Shown here piece after piece: positions 25,751-32,522 of a stretch of DNA of 40,972 nucleotides. The position numbers and the translations under genes were made by a program. The notes beneath the pieces are model-generated. The model searched no databases. It had not been told where the DNA came from and saw nothing but the letters and a program-made list of their open reading frames with translations. The stretch is from Clostridia bacterium (GTDB lineage Bacteria; Bacillota; Clostridia; TANB77; UBA1234). Each line of letters begins with the position of its first letter. Within the stretch, counting starts at the first letter, position 1. The DNA lies in NCBI GenBank assembly GCA_017539905.1, contig JAFYBZ010000008.1, positions 1 through 40,972 on the forward strand, in the 5' to 3' direction.

Positions 25751-25752
25751 AA

Positions 25753-26160
25753 TTATTCATCTCCTTCTACAACATTATAATATGTTAACCAAACTGATGG
25801 TCTAAAATCATCACCTAAACTCATATTTACTACATTTAACATTCCATGTTGCCCAAACAAATCATTTAATGTTTCAATTATTACTGTGTGTATAGGGAAT
25901 GTGTTTGATTCATAGTCATCATTTAACTGAATGCATATATTTCGTTCATCTTGTGCTACAAAGACTTTTTCATTCAGTTTTGCATTAACTTTCGCACGCC
26001 AATATTTCAAATCGTGAGTTTTACGAGCATTTTCTTGATTCAATATACGCAAAAACCTATCTGCATCTTTAACTAAGCATTCTCCTACATATTCTCCTGT
26101 TGGTTTGAATATTTTTGCGTAATGATAGTCATCTGATGGTGTAGCATAATATTTTTCCAT
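25753..26160 (-). CDS. Small protein, unknown
   Basis: 135 residues from the ATG at 26160, which has GAAGGTGG four bases upstream; a longer frame from 26265 would read through the upstream tiny membrane gene and is rejected. Begins MEKYYATPSDDYHYAKIFKPTG; mixed alpha/beta, Trp and Tyr-rich end (RPSVWLTYYNVVEGDE). No family recognised. Confidence 0.6.
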   Translation of the reverse strand: MEKYYATPSDDYHYAKIFKPTGEYVGECLVKDADRFLRILNQENARKTHDLKYWRAKVNAKLNEKVFVAQDERNICIQLNDDYESNTFPIHTVIIETLNDLFGQHGMLNVVNMSLGDDFRPSVWLTYYNVVEGDE

Positions 26161-26170
26161 TTTACCACCT

Positions 26171-26317
26171 TCAATTGATTGATAAATATATAAGATTAGA
26201 AATAAAACATAATGTAGCAATAACACAATAAATCCATCTTTGAGAACAAAATAAAATAACAGCAAATATTATTGAAAGGAACATATTTAAGAAACTAAGA
26301 TCATATCTATCTACCAT
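26171..26317 (-). CDS. Tiny two-helix membrane protein (48 residues)
   Basis: An ATG at 26317 overlaps the previous stop (TAATG) and has GTGAT upstream. The 48-residue product has two hydrophobic stretches (about 9-24, FLNMFLSIIFAVILFC, and 29-45, IYCVIATLCFISNLIY) with a charged turn (SQRW). It is a plausible small membrane protein, function unknown. Confidence 0.6.
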   Translation of the reverse strand: MVDRYDLSFLNMFLSIIFAVILFCSQRWIYCVIATLCFISNLIYLSIN

Positions 26318-26895
26318 TATATCACGTTCTCATAATTTTTCACAGAATTGATTTCTTCTTCCATATCTTCCATTAAATTATCTGTTGGTTTATTGCAAAC
26401 TACCAATTGTGATAATTCTTTTATCAAATCTTCCAATTTATCATTGAAATCAGTTAAATTATCAATTCCTTTTGTAATCACTTCTCTACTTATCTCATCT
26501 TCTTTTGGATAGGCACGGAAATAGAGATGTAAGGAGTTGTATTGTTTCTCAAATGCTTTGCTTAACCTTGTTACATCATTATAGAATTTATTATGTGTAA
26601 CTTGTGGTGCTGGAAAGATAAATTCAATCAATGTATAGATATTGTGCTTTTCTCTGTCAAAAACTCTTTTTTTTGCTTGGATTATTTCATAATGTTTAGG
26701 AAAAATTTTTATATTTCCCAATTTATCGCATACTGTTGGTTCTTCTTTTGGCATGCTTCTATTTTTGAATTTTCTTTTTGTTTTTGAACAAAAATCGTTT
26801 ATTTGGTAATAAAAAATGAAATATATGGTGGATATTATTAAATATCCAAATACTAATCCTATTGCAATAGCCATTCCAATCTCAAAATAACTCAT
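26317..26895 (-). CDS. Membrane-anchored cytoplasmic protein, unknown
   Basis: 192 residues. Residues 7-29 (GMAIAIGLVFGYLIISTIYFIFYY) form one membrane helix, followed by a basic stretch (SKTKRKFKNRSMPK) and a soluble, largely helical C-terminal domain; positive-inside logic puts the C-domain in the cytoplasm. It overlaps both neighbours (ATGA upstream, TAATG downstream). No family recognised. Confidence 0.65.
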   Translation of the reverse strand: MSYFEIGMAIAIGLVFGYLIISTIYFIFYYQINDFCSKTKRKFKNRSMPKEEPTVCDKLGNIKIFPKHYEIIQAKKRVFDREKHNIYTLIEFIFPAPQVTHNKFYNDVTRLSKAFEKQYNSLHLYFRAYPKEDEISREVITKGIDNLTDFNDKLEDLIKELSQLVVCNKPTDNLMEDMEEEINSVKNYENVI

Positions 26896-27317
26896 AACTT
26901 ACCCACCATTCTAAATATGTCTCCAAGCCCGCAACCTTCTATTAGTTTGAGTGCGCCTGCATTATTTTCTACACAATGGAAAAAATAATTGAATACACCA
27001 ACTTCTTCATTGAATGCTGCATCAATGACTGGTTCTTGTTTTTCGTATGGTTCTTCTGGGCAGACACTTTGCCATGATTCTCTGTATGTGCTTTCTAATG
27101 AAGCTATGAATGCCTGTGTGGCCGCAGTCCAGAATCTTTCTTTGTCTTCGCAGAATGGCATATCTGCAATTGTTTCATCTATTTGCTCTGGTGTGAATCT
27201 TGAGAGTGCAAAAGCAGCTAGTTCTTTCATTGTGTCAAATTTTTTACCATTTTTTACTAATATTAATGCTATATTTTTTAAGCATATTGTTGTGTCTATA
27301 TATTGAGTTTTACTCAT
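26892..27317 (-). CDS. Small helical protein, unknown
   Basis: 141 residues with a strong GAGGTGAT ribosome site. Helical, with FTPEQIDETIADMPFCEDKERFWTAATQAFIASLE and an acidic middle. Ends GLGDIFRMVGKL. No family recognised. Confidence 0.6.
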   Translation of the reverse strand: MSKTQYIDTTICLKNIALILVKNGKKFDTMKELAAFALSRFTPEQIDETIADMPFCEDKERFWTAATQAFIASLESTYRESWQSVCPEEPYEKQEPVIDAAFNEEVGVFNYFFHCVENNAGALKLIEGCGLGDIFRMVGKL

Positions 27318-27365
27318 TGTATCACCTCATGTTTTTTGTAATTTGTATTTTGTTTGTTCTATTAT

Positions 27366-28097
27366 TTAAATGTTTTGGTATGATAAGTTTAAATAATTAT
27401 TCATGGTTTCATCTTGCCAATTGCAATTATAATTACCATTTGGATATAATTTTGGTATTTTTGGTTCGTCTATGATATTTGTTTCTCCTGGTATGCATTT
27501 TTTAAATCTTATTTTACCATAAAATGCATATTTGTATGATCCGTCACGTTTCCAACTCAAACTATCTAAGAAATCCCACACATATCTATCTTCGCATAGT
27601 TCTTCAAATGTTTGTGGGTTGAAATACATTGGAACTGATTGTCTGTAGAAGTCTTTTGTTTCTTCCATGAATTCTGTGAGTCTTTGCCAGTTCATATATT
27701 CATCTCCTGGCATTTTTACATTTACTTTGTCTTTTATATCATATAATAGTGGTATTTGGTCAAAATCATCTATTGTTACTTGTATTGTGTCGAAAAATGG
27801 TGCTATTTTGATTGCTTTTCTCCATAATTGTCCATTTGTAGAAATTGACGCTCTGAAACCATATTCGTGTATTGTGTTGGTTAGTTGTTTGAGTTTTTGC
27901 TTGGATAGGAGGGTTGGTTCACCGCCTAATAGTAAAACTGTTAGTTTTTCTTCTGTTTTTTCTCTTATGCTTGCAAGAAACTCTGCAACTTTCTCTATAT
28001 CTATTATTTTTTTGCTTGTGTTGCGAAATGGGTCAATACAGTAGTTGCATGATTGGTTACATTGGTGGGTGGTTACTATATCTATGTGGTCAATCAT
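27366..28097 (-). CDS. Radical SAM protein
   Basis: 243 residues with GAGGTGG upstream and ATGA overlap to the gene before. CNQSCNYC (Cys13, 17, 20) is the CxxxCxxC signature that binds the 4Fe-4S cluster and S-adenosylmethionine; LLLGGEPTLL is the conserved GGEP motif; ASISTNG and TIQVTIDD are further core strands. It lacks a clear C-terminal extra-cluster domain, although the end holds Cys residues (CIPGETNIID..., GNYNCNW). The substrate is not visible; it could modify a host or viral peptide, protein or RNA. Confidence 0.85.
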   Translation of the reverse strand: MIDHIDIVTTHQCNQSCNYCIDPFRNTSKKIIDIEKVAEFLASIREKTEEKLTVLLLGGEPTLLSKQKLKQLTNTIHEYGFRASISTNGQLWRKAIKIAPFFDTIQVTIDDFDQIPLLYDIKDKVNVKMPGDEYMNWQRLTEFMEETKDFYRQSVPMYFNPQTFEELCEDRYVWDFLDSLSWKRDGSYKYAFYGKIRFKKCIPGETNIIDEPKIPKLYPNGNYNCNWQDETMNNYLNLSYQNI

Positions 28098-28477
28098 TTT
28101 TCCACCTCGTATTCTAATATTGAGTAGGAACTGCGTGGATGTGTTTCTATTGCTCCATTCATGCCAAATATTTCATCTATTTGTTGTAATTTGTCTGTTT
28201 TTACTTTTGCAGGCAACTGTATCTTTATGCAACCATCCATTATGTATATTTCTACAATATCTTTTTCAACTATTTCTACAATTCTTTCTCTTAAATGTGT
28301 TAATTGTTTGTATGTTGATGTTAATCTCATAGTTTTCACCTCTGTTGTGTAATCTTGCAATTCTTCAAAAATTAGCGTTTGTATTTCTCTTGCATTAAAT
28401 ATCTTAAGTAAATATTCTTTTGTTTCATGATCGTATACTGCAAATTCAGTTTCGTTAATCGGTGTCAATTCTTGCAT
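28094..28477 (-). CDS. Small protein coupled to the radical SAM gene, unknown
   Basis: 127 residues from the ATG at 28477; a GTG at 28486 would add three. Ends ATGA into the radical SAM gene, so the two are co-translated. Contains an alternating strand pattern (AVYDHETKEYLLKIF, EIVEKDIVEIYIMDGCIKIQLPAKV) and an acidic end (YSILEYEVEK). It could be a partner or substrate-binding subunit; this is only inferred from the coupling. Confidence 0.55.
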   Translation of the reverse strand: MQELTPINETEFAVYDHETKEYLLKIFNAREIQTLIFEELQDYTTEVKTMRLTSTYKQLTHLRERIVEIVEKDIVEIYIMDGCIKIQLPAKVKTDKLQQIDEIFGMNGAIETHPRSSYSILEYEVEK

Positions 28478-28859
28478 ATAATCCACATCTTCTTGTTTCT
28501 TTTATGTCATCTGCACGCATACTTGATTTTTTGCAATTATATCCGCAATGCATTATTTCTCCGTTTACTTCTTGAAGTATGGAGATTAGATTTTTGCATT
28601 TTTTGCAGGTGTGATCACCGTTTGCTCGTATTTGTGCATCAACAGTTTCTTGTTCAACTTTTTTGTATAAGAAATCAAGAAGATCTTGCATAGTTGACGG
28701 TTTAATTTGTGTTTTTTGTTCAAAACTTATTTTATCGGCAACTTTTATTTTTTCTTGTCTTTCGTGATCAAATTCCTCATGATATTCATCTATATTAATA
28801 TGCACATCTCCAATTGGAATTTTTTTACCATCATCACCTATTTGCATCCAACCATTCAT
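28455..28859 (-). CDS. Small cysteine-cluster protein, unknown
   Basis: 134 residues with GGGGATGA upstream. The C-terminal half has a probable zinc site: CKKCKN and HCGYNCKK (two CxxC/CxxxC pairs about 20 residues apart). The N-part is acidic (HINIDEYHEEFDHERQ). It overlaps the next gene by 23 bases. No family recognised. Confidence 0.6.
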   Translation of the reverse strand: MNGWMQIGDDGKKIPIGDVHINIDEYHEEFDHERQEKIKVADKISFEQKTQIKPSTMQDLLDFLYKKVEQETVDAQIRANGDHTCKKCKNLISILQEVNGEIMHCGYNCKKSSMRADDIKETRRCGLYARIDTD

Positions 28860-29007
28860 CTACTTCATCCCCAAATTTCAATTGTCCATTGTGCCTTCTA
28901 AGCACAAAATTATAAAAGTCCGAAATTAACAATACTTCTGATCTGCTAAGTCTATATACTTCTATGTATTGATCTGCGTATTCTCTTAATTCTTTTTGTT
29001 CAATCAT
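28834..29007 (-). CDS. Small protein (57 residues), unknown
   Basis: An ATG at 29007 overlaps the preceding gene's end by 8 bases. The product begins MIEQKELREYADQYIEVYRL and ends DEVDEWLDANR; helical and charged. Its 3' end overlaps the next start, and the local GGGGATGA that serves the next gene lies in its coding sequence. The gapless packing supports it as a real gene. Confidence 0.55.
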   Translation of the reverse strand: MIEQKELREYADQYIEVYRLSRSEVLLISDFYNFVLRRHNGQLKFGDEVDEWLDANR

Positions 29008-29266
29008 TTAAATCAAATCCAAAGGTTTCGCTAAACATTTCAAACATTTTTTTGGTAGAATCGGTTAATTTGGTAGTTTGATAGAGAGTTGCTATTACAG
29101 ATGTCATTTTATGGTATTTTTTGCTATCTTCATAATATTCATTAAGTAATTTTTCTATTTTTGGTTCACCTATGAATGCTCTATTACCATGTTCATCTGC
29201 TGTATCATTATCAAACCAGTATATTCCACAGCCTGGCCTAAATTCATGAACAAACCTTTTAGTCAT
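29000..29266 (-). CDS. Small protein, unknown
   Basis: 88 residues from the ATG at 29266 with AGGAGATG upstream (an ATG at 29275 would add three). MTKRFVHEFRPGCGIYWFDNDTADEHG..., then helical (IEKLLNEYYEDSKKYHKM). No family recognised. Overlaps the tiny membrane gene before it by 8 bases. Confidence 0.6.
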   Translation of the reverse strand: MTKRFVHEFRPGCGIYWFDNDTADEHGNRAFIGEPKIEKLLNEYYEDSKKYHKMTSVIATLYQTTKLTDSTKKMFEMFSETFGFDLND

Positions 29267-29366
29267 AAAACACATCTCCTAACTTTCTATATATCAATCT
29301 AACTCCTTTTATGCTTGCAATTACGCAAGCAACTATCAAACAAAGCATTCCATCAATTTTATTCAT
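29259..29366 (-). CDS. Tiny membrane protein (35 residues)
   Basis: ATG at 29366 with TTGGTGA upstream, overlapping the preceding gene's end. The 35-residue product MNKIDGMLCLIVACVIASIK... has one likely membrane helix (7-19) and a basic tail (GVRLIYRK). Overlaps the next gene's start. Confidence 0.5.
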   Translation of the reverse strand: MNKIDGMLCLIVACVIASIKGVRLIYRKLGDVFYD

Positions 29367-29541
29367 ATTGGTTCACCAATGAAGCTATTGCTTTTAATTT
29401 ATGTTTCAACACTATATTTTCTTCTTCAATTTTTGCGAATTCGGTGTTAATTCTATCCATAAATACTTTCATATCTGTGTCGTCATCACAATTGTATTCT
29501 GTGCCGGATATAAATTTTCTGTTTTCATATAGTATTTTCAT
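29359..29541 (-). CDS. Small protein (60 residues), unknown
   Basis: Start at the ATG at 29541, set by AAGGTGAT a few bases upstream; the frame extending to 29598 lacks a ribosome site. MKILYENRKFISGTEYNCDDDTDMK..., helical C-half with heptad pattern (FAKIEEENIVLKHKLKAIASLVNQ). No family recognised. Confidence 0.55.
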   Translation of the reverse strand: MKILYENRKFISGTEYNCDDDTDMKVFMDRINTEFAKIEEENIVLKHKLKAIASLVNQYE

Positions 29542-29551
29542 TTTGATCACC

Positions 29552-29860
29552 TTATAAAAATTCTGTATGTACTGTTTTCCAATTGTAAAATATTGCATTG
29601 ATATTATTCATTGCATCTATTTGTTCTTTTGACTCAACTGGACTATCTTCAATAATCTTTGCATTTTTAACAATCTCATCAATTGTTTCTTTTGTGAAAA
29701 ATAATGCATTGTCTTTGAGTTTTCTTTTTGCTCTTGATCGTTGAGATGACTTCCATTGTCTGACTATGTCATCTATTCTTTTCTTGACAAGAGTACAGAA
29801 CTCACCATCATTATTTTTACAATTCTTACATTCTGTTTTACTTCTCATGCAACTAATCAT
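29552..29860 (-). CDS. Small cysteine-cluster protein, unknown
   Basis: 102 residues with AGGAGTTAA upstream and ATGA coupling. The N-terminus CMRSKTECKNCKNNDGEFC carries a CxxC plus Cys pattern, probably one zinc; then a basic helix (QRSRAKRKLKDN) and a helical end. Such small zinc and basic proteins can bind nucleic acid. Confidence 0.6.
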   Translation of the reverse strand: MISCMRSKTECKNCKNNDGEFCTLVKKRIDDIVRQWKSSQRSRAKRKLKDNALFFTKETIDEIVKNAKIIEDSPVESKEQIDAMNNINAIFYNWKTVHTEFL

Positions 29861-29967
29861 TTTCTTAACTCCTTAAAAATTAAAGCAACTCCGCATAAAA
29901 ACACAATTAGTGGGGATAGTATGAGTCCTATAAGTGCACTGGTTAGGTCAATAGTAATTACACTCAT
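29857..29967 (-). CDS. Tiny membrane protein (36 residues)
   Basis: ATG at 29967 overlapping the previous stop (ATGA) and ending ATGA into the next gene. The product is a single hydrophobic helix (ALIGLILSPLIVFLCGVALIF) with a short basic tail. Coupling on both sides supports expression. Confidence 0.55.
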   Translation of the reverse strand: MSVITIDLTSALIGLILSPLIVFLCGVALIFKELRK

Positions 29968-30188
29968 TCTAACTTCTCCAAGATCCCTTCAATTAGTCCA
30001 TCTCTGGATGAATCTTCTTCATAATCAGAAAATCTAATTCCTTTGCTAAATACAAGAATTCTGCTTTTCTTTGGAATAGTTGTGTATACTGTGTCACTAT
30101 CGTAAAATATTTGGAACTCTCTATCGCCGTATCCGTCTGCAATTAGCTCTCCTAAAATTTTATGTAGTTCTTTTATTTTTAAATCCAT
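29964..30188 (-). CDS. First gene of the minus early operon, unknown
   Basis: 74 residues, with GGAGATG six bases before the ATG and about 40 bases downstream of the TATA box at 30224. MDLKIKELHKILGELIADGYGDREFQIFY..., alpha/beta, acidic. No family recognised. As the promoter-proximal gene it should be the most expressed of the operon. Confidence 0.65.
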   Translation of the reverse strand: MDLKIKELHKILGELIADGYGDREFQIFYDSDTVYTTIPKKSRILVFSKGIRFSDYEEDSSRDGLIEGILEKLE

Positions 30189-30223
30189 TTAAAACATCTC
30201 CTTATTGTTAATTATAACTTTAT

Positions 30224-30234
30224 CACTATATAAG
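30224..30234 (-). promoter_or_regulatory. Archaeal promoter of the minus early operon
   Basis: CTTATATAGTG on the minus strand, about 36 bases before the first operon ATG. It shares the CTTATATAG core with the late promoter and the promoter at 39964. Two copies of a 10-base repeat lie immediately upstream of it. Confidence 0.65.
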
Positions 30235-30240
30235 TATTTT

Positions 30241-30267
30241 GGTAGGACACTATACAAGGTAGGACAC
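30241..30267 (+). repeat. Paired 10-base direct repeat next to promoter
   Basis: GGTAGGACAC occurs at 30241-30250 and again at 30258-30267 (17-base period). Placed next to the minus TATA box, it is a likely operator or activator site, or an iteron pair. Confidence 0.6.
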
Positions 30268-30462
30268 ATATGTAAAAATTGAGTTTGAGAAATAAGCCAC
30301 GCCGCGCGCGGTGAGCAAAACGATTGGTGAGTGCTTATTTCACCGATTGGGGCAATGAGAGTGTTTCTTTTAAGAAATGGCGAACTTAGAAGATAGTTCT
30401 CCTTAAAAAAACCCCTAAGAAACCTCAAAAGGCGTCGCGCACCTTTGAGAAGTCTTAGTTTT
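30268..30462 (+). other. GC-rich non-coding island with inverted repeats
   Basis: No supported gene between 30189 and 30493. This part has unusual CG-rich blocks (CCGCGCGCGG at 30302-30311; GGCGTCGCGC at 30431-30440) in an otherwise AT-rich genome. Inverted repeats: AATAAGC/GCTTATT (30291-30297 with 30333-30339), and a larger two-step stem of CTAAGA/TCTTAG (30415-30420 with 30453-30458) and CTCAAA/TTTGAG (30424-30429 with 30444-30449), followed by TTTT. It is a candidate structured RNA, 5' leader or replication origin. The 79-residue minus frame across it is rejected. Confidence 0.45.
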
Positions 30463-30493
30463 GCTTAAAACAACTTAAAAAGAGGTTATTTAA

Positions 30494-31231
30494 ATGTTAA
30501 AAACTTTTGAAACTGTAAAAGACTTTAAAACTGTTAAAAAATTAGGTATTTGTATTTTAGAGGACGAAAAAATCGGTATTTTTACAAGAACCGATGTAAT
30601 AACCATTAGAGGTTTATTAGGAGTGTTTAGTATGACTTCAAACTATAATTCAGATGGAGATATTAGTAAAAGAAATTTAGAGAAAAAAGATATGATATAT
30701 GGTATTTTAAAAGATGCAGAAGCAGAGTTAAAAAGAACTATTGGTGGAGTAATCGATATTACTTCATCAATTGAAAATGAAATTAAAGAAGTAAGAAAAA
30801 TATTAATAGGTGATAATATGGAATGGACAATAGTAAAAGATGAAGATATCGAACAAATGACATTAGAACAATTCGAACAATTAGGAACAATCTATTCAGA
30901 TGCAAAAGAAGACATTGAATACGAATTTGACAATCTTAAAGATGTATTCTTTGCAATCATTAATTTGGGATTTGATTTAACCAAAACCAATGCATTCAAA
31001 GAAGCAAAAGAAGATTGGTTTAAATCAAGTGTTGAAGATGAAGACATATTTTTAGATGTGTTCTTTGACAAATTGTTTGATGAAGAAATATGCTTTGAAG
31101 AACCTAAAAACATTGTAATTGAAGAAGCAATTGAAGATGCCAGTTTCGATTACGATTATGGTGACATTAGTGGTGTACACCATTGTTCTATTGTATTAGG
31201 GTACAATGTTAGAGTTGAAGATGTTGAATAA
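30494..31231 (+). CDS. First gene of the plus early operon, acidic, unknown
   Basis: 245 residues with AGAGGTTATTTAA before the ATG. The N-part (1-108) is mixed and moderately charged; the C-part is strongly acidic (many E and D, e.g. KSSVEDEDIFLDVFFDKLFDEEICFEEPKN). No domain recognised. An AGGTGATAAT cassette inside it precedes the ATG of Met109. A stop-codon hairpin follows. Confidence 0.7.
   Translation: MLKTFETVKDFKTVKKLGICILEDEKIGIFTRTDVITIRGLLGVFSMTSNYNSDGDISKRNLEKKDMIYGILKDAEAELKRTIGGVIDITSSIENEIKEVRKILIGDNMEWTIVKDEDIEQMTLEQFEQLGTIYSDAKEDIEYEFDNLKDVFFAIINLGFDLTKTNAFKEAKEDWFKSSVEDEDIFLDVFFDKLFDEEICFEEPKNIVIEEAIEDASFDYDYGDISGVHHCSIVLGYNVRVEDVE
30806..30820 (+). promoter_or_regulatory. 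Internal start site inside the first plus early gene
   Basis: AATAGGTGATAATATG matches the ribosome site plus spacing used by independent genes elsewhere in this operon, and leads in frame to Met109 of the 245-residue gene. A separate 137-residue acidic protein could be made from here, or the gene arose by fusion of two. Confidence 0.4.
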
Positions 31232-31238
31232 TATCTTC
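31217..31238 (+). terminator. Stop-codon hairpin after the first plus early gene
   Basis: GAAGAT (31217-31222) pairs with ATCTTC (31233-31238); the TAA stop (31229-31231) is in the loop. It is followed by ACTTTTCCC. The T-tract is weak, so this may be a 3'-end stabiliser more than a terminator. Confidence 0.5.
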
Positions 31239-31251
31239 ACTTTTCCCTCCA

Positions 31252-31295
31252 CCCCATATATAGTCCATTTGTGTGGTGCAAGTCCACATATGGGG
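31252..31295 (+). other. Imperfect stem-loop in the leader of the next gene
   Basis: CCCCATA (31252-31258) pairs with TATGGGG (31289-31295), and inside it TGTGG pairs with CCACA around a TGCAAGT loop; the two stems stack with an asymmetric bulge. It sits 45 bases before the start of the 204-residue gene, so it may be a leader structure. It contains a CATATATAG sequence that could equally be a TATA box. Confidence 0.4.
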
Positions 31296-31339
31296 TATTC
31301 ACCAAATAAACCATCAACCAATAGTTAGGAGAAATCAAA

Positions 31340-31954
31340 ATGAGTAATTGTGTAGATATAAGAGTAACTACACCAAAAGGTGTAGTAGAAGTTCCGAACG
31401 ATGCCATTAAAGGCACTATCTGTCCAAATAGGGCAGACTACTTCCAAACCGAATGTTGGAATTGCGACCTCTGCGGAAGAAATGAAGCATATGAACATGG
31501 TGCTTCATTTGAAACTGTCACTATTAATGGTTTTAAATTTTATGAAGAAGCCATTAATACAGAAAATAGTGAAATAAAAGATGGATGGTATGTATTCCAA
31601 TATGGATACAAAGAAGTCCATCTTAATATTAAATATTTAGGTGATTGGTGTGGTTGGTCATTAGAAGAAATTCACGATGCAATTGTGGAATTTCGTGAAA
31701 ATGACACATATACAATTCAAGTAAATGGCATACATGACTTTGATAGTGCTGAAAATTATGATGGACCTATATTCTTATATTTTAATGGTGAAGAATGTGG
31801 TCCATTTAATGTAACTGTTGATGATGCAATTATTATGTTGCTTGGTGATTACACAGAAAGTCAACATAAGACTTTTGTACATCTAATTGAATACCAAGAA
31901 GAAAACCATATGAGTCTTGCTGATTGGGAAGATCTATATGGTTATGATATATAA
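31340..31954 (+). CDS. Acidic early protein, unknown
   Basis: 204 residues, with TTAGGAGAAATC before the ATG. Contains CWNCDLCGRNE (CxxCxxC) at about residue 39, a short possible zinc site, and an acidic, aromatic-rich rest (YVFQYGYKEVHLNIKYLGDWCGWSLEE). No family recognised. Followed closely by the next gene. Confidence 0.65.
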   Translation: MSNCVDIRVTTPKGVVEVPNDAIKGTICPNRADYFQTECWNCDLCGRNEAYEHGASFETVTINGFKFYEEAINTENSEIKDGWYVFQYGYKEVHLNIKYLGDWCGWSLEEIHDAIVEFRENDTYTIQVNGIHDFDSAENYDGPIFLYFNGEECGPFNVTVDDAIIMLLGDYTESQHKTFVHLIEYQEENHMSLADWEDLYGYDI

Positions 31955-31965
31955 GGTGATAATAT

Positions 31966-32190
31966 ATGCCAAATAGAGAAAATAAAATCATATTAAAAAA
32001 TAAAAGAGCTAGAGCAGAGGCAAAAGAACTCTGTTCTAGACTGGATAAATTAGATGAAGAGTATAAATACTCTGACTCTAATATATCTATTTTTGCATTT
32101 GGTAAGTACTTCTTACCTATGACTTTTTACAAACTAAGAATGAAACTTTGTGTTAGAGAACATAAAAACTCATTAGATGCATGGATGTGA
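31966..32190 (+). CDS. Small basic protein, unknown
   Basis: 74 residues with AGGTGATAATAT upstream. MPNRENKIILKNKRARAEAKELCSRLD..., strongly basic N-half. Its TGA is followed within 5 bases by the start of the next gene. No family recognised. Confidence 0.6.
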   Translation: MPNRENKIILKNKRARAEAKELCSRLDKLDEEYKYSDSNISIFAFGKYFLPMTFYKLRMKLCVREHKNSLDAWM

Positions 32191-32194
32191 TATT

Positions 32195-32332
32195 ATGAAA
32201 ATTAGTAAAAGAAACATGTTAGCTCATCTCAATGAGCTCAACAAAGAAGGTAAAATGACTGATGAACAAAACATCAACTCTAACAAAAAATCTGTTAGAG
32301 AACTTGATGAATATGGGGTTGTATTATTATAA
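32195..32332 (+). CDS. Small protein (45 residues), unknown
   Basis: ATG at 32195 directly after the previous stop, with the ATGTGATATT cassette. Product MKISKRNMLAHLNELNKEGK..., helical and charged. Its end forms one arm of a stop-codon hairpin. No family recognised. Confidence 0.55.
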   Translation: MKISKRNMLAHLNELNKEGKMTDEQNINSNKKSVRELDEYGVVLL

Positions 32333-32337
32333 CCCCA
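32314..32337 (+). other. Stop-codon hairpin
   Basis: TGGGGTT (32314-32320) pairs with AACCCCA (32331-32337); a 10-base loop holds the T of the TAA stop at 32330-32332, whose last two bases start the 3' arm. No T-tract follows. Confidence 0.5.
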
Positions 32338-32354
32338 CATATATAGGTGATATT

Positions 32355-32495
32355 ATGGAGAATTATTATGAAGTTTGCCATAACGCAAACAAAGAAATAA
32401 GACACAACCTGTGTCACAAATGTACCTGTGCTGTTGATTTTATTGACTTTGTCATTTGCAAATATGACAAAGATATAGAAGAAGTGGAAATATAA
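32355..32495 (+). CDS. Small protein with CxxC (46 residues), unknown
   Basis: Start at the ATG at 32355, preceded by ATAGGTGATATT; a longer in-frame extension to 32262 overlaps the previous gene and has no ribosome site. MENYYEVCHNANKEIRHNLC..., with Cys at HNLCHKCTC, a probable metal site. Ends in a stop-codon hairpin. Confidence 0.55.
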   Translation: MENYYEVCHNANKEIRHNLCHKCTCAVDFIDFVICKYDKDIEEVEI

Positions 32496-32505
32496 TTCCA
32501 CTTCT
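32480..32505 (+). other. Stop-codon hairpin, perfect 10-bp stem
   Basis: AGAAGTGGAA (32480-32489) pairs with TTCCACTTCT (32496-32505); the 6-base loop ATATAA contains the TAA stop codon (32493-32495). No T-tract follows; the GAGGCGATATT cassette of the next gene starts 6 bases later. Confidence 0.65.
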
Positions 32506-32522
32506 ATATATGAGGCGATATT

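Noticed and set aside
26161..26265. N-terminal hydrophobic extension of the protein at 25753-26160
   Set aside because: This stretch is the coding region of the tiny two-helix membrane gene in another frame; the ribosome site GAAGGTGG points to the ATG at 26160.
30189..30428. 79-residue minus-strand open frame across the divergent promoter region
   Set aside because: It covers the minus TATA box and repeats, has no ribosome site, and its composition follows the GC-rich non-coding island; treated as spurious.
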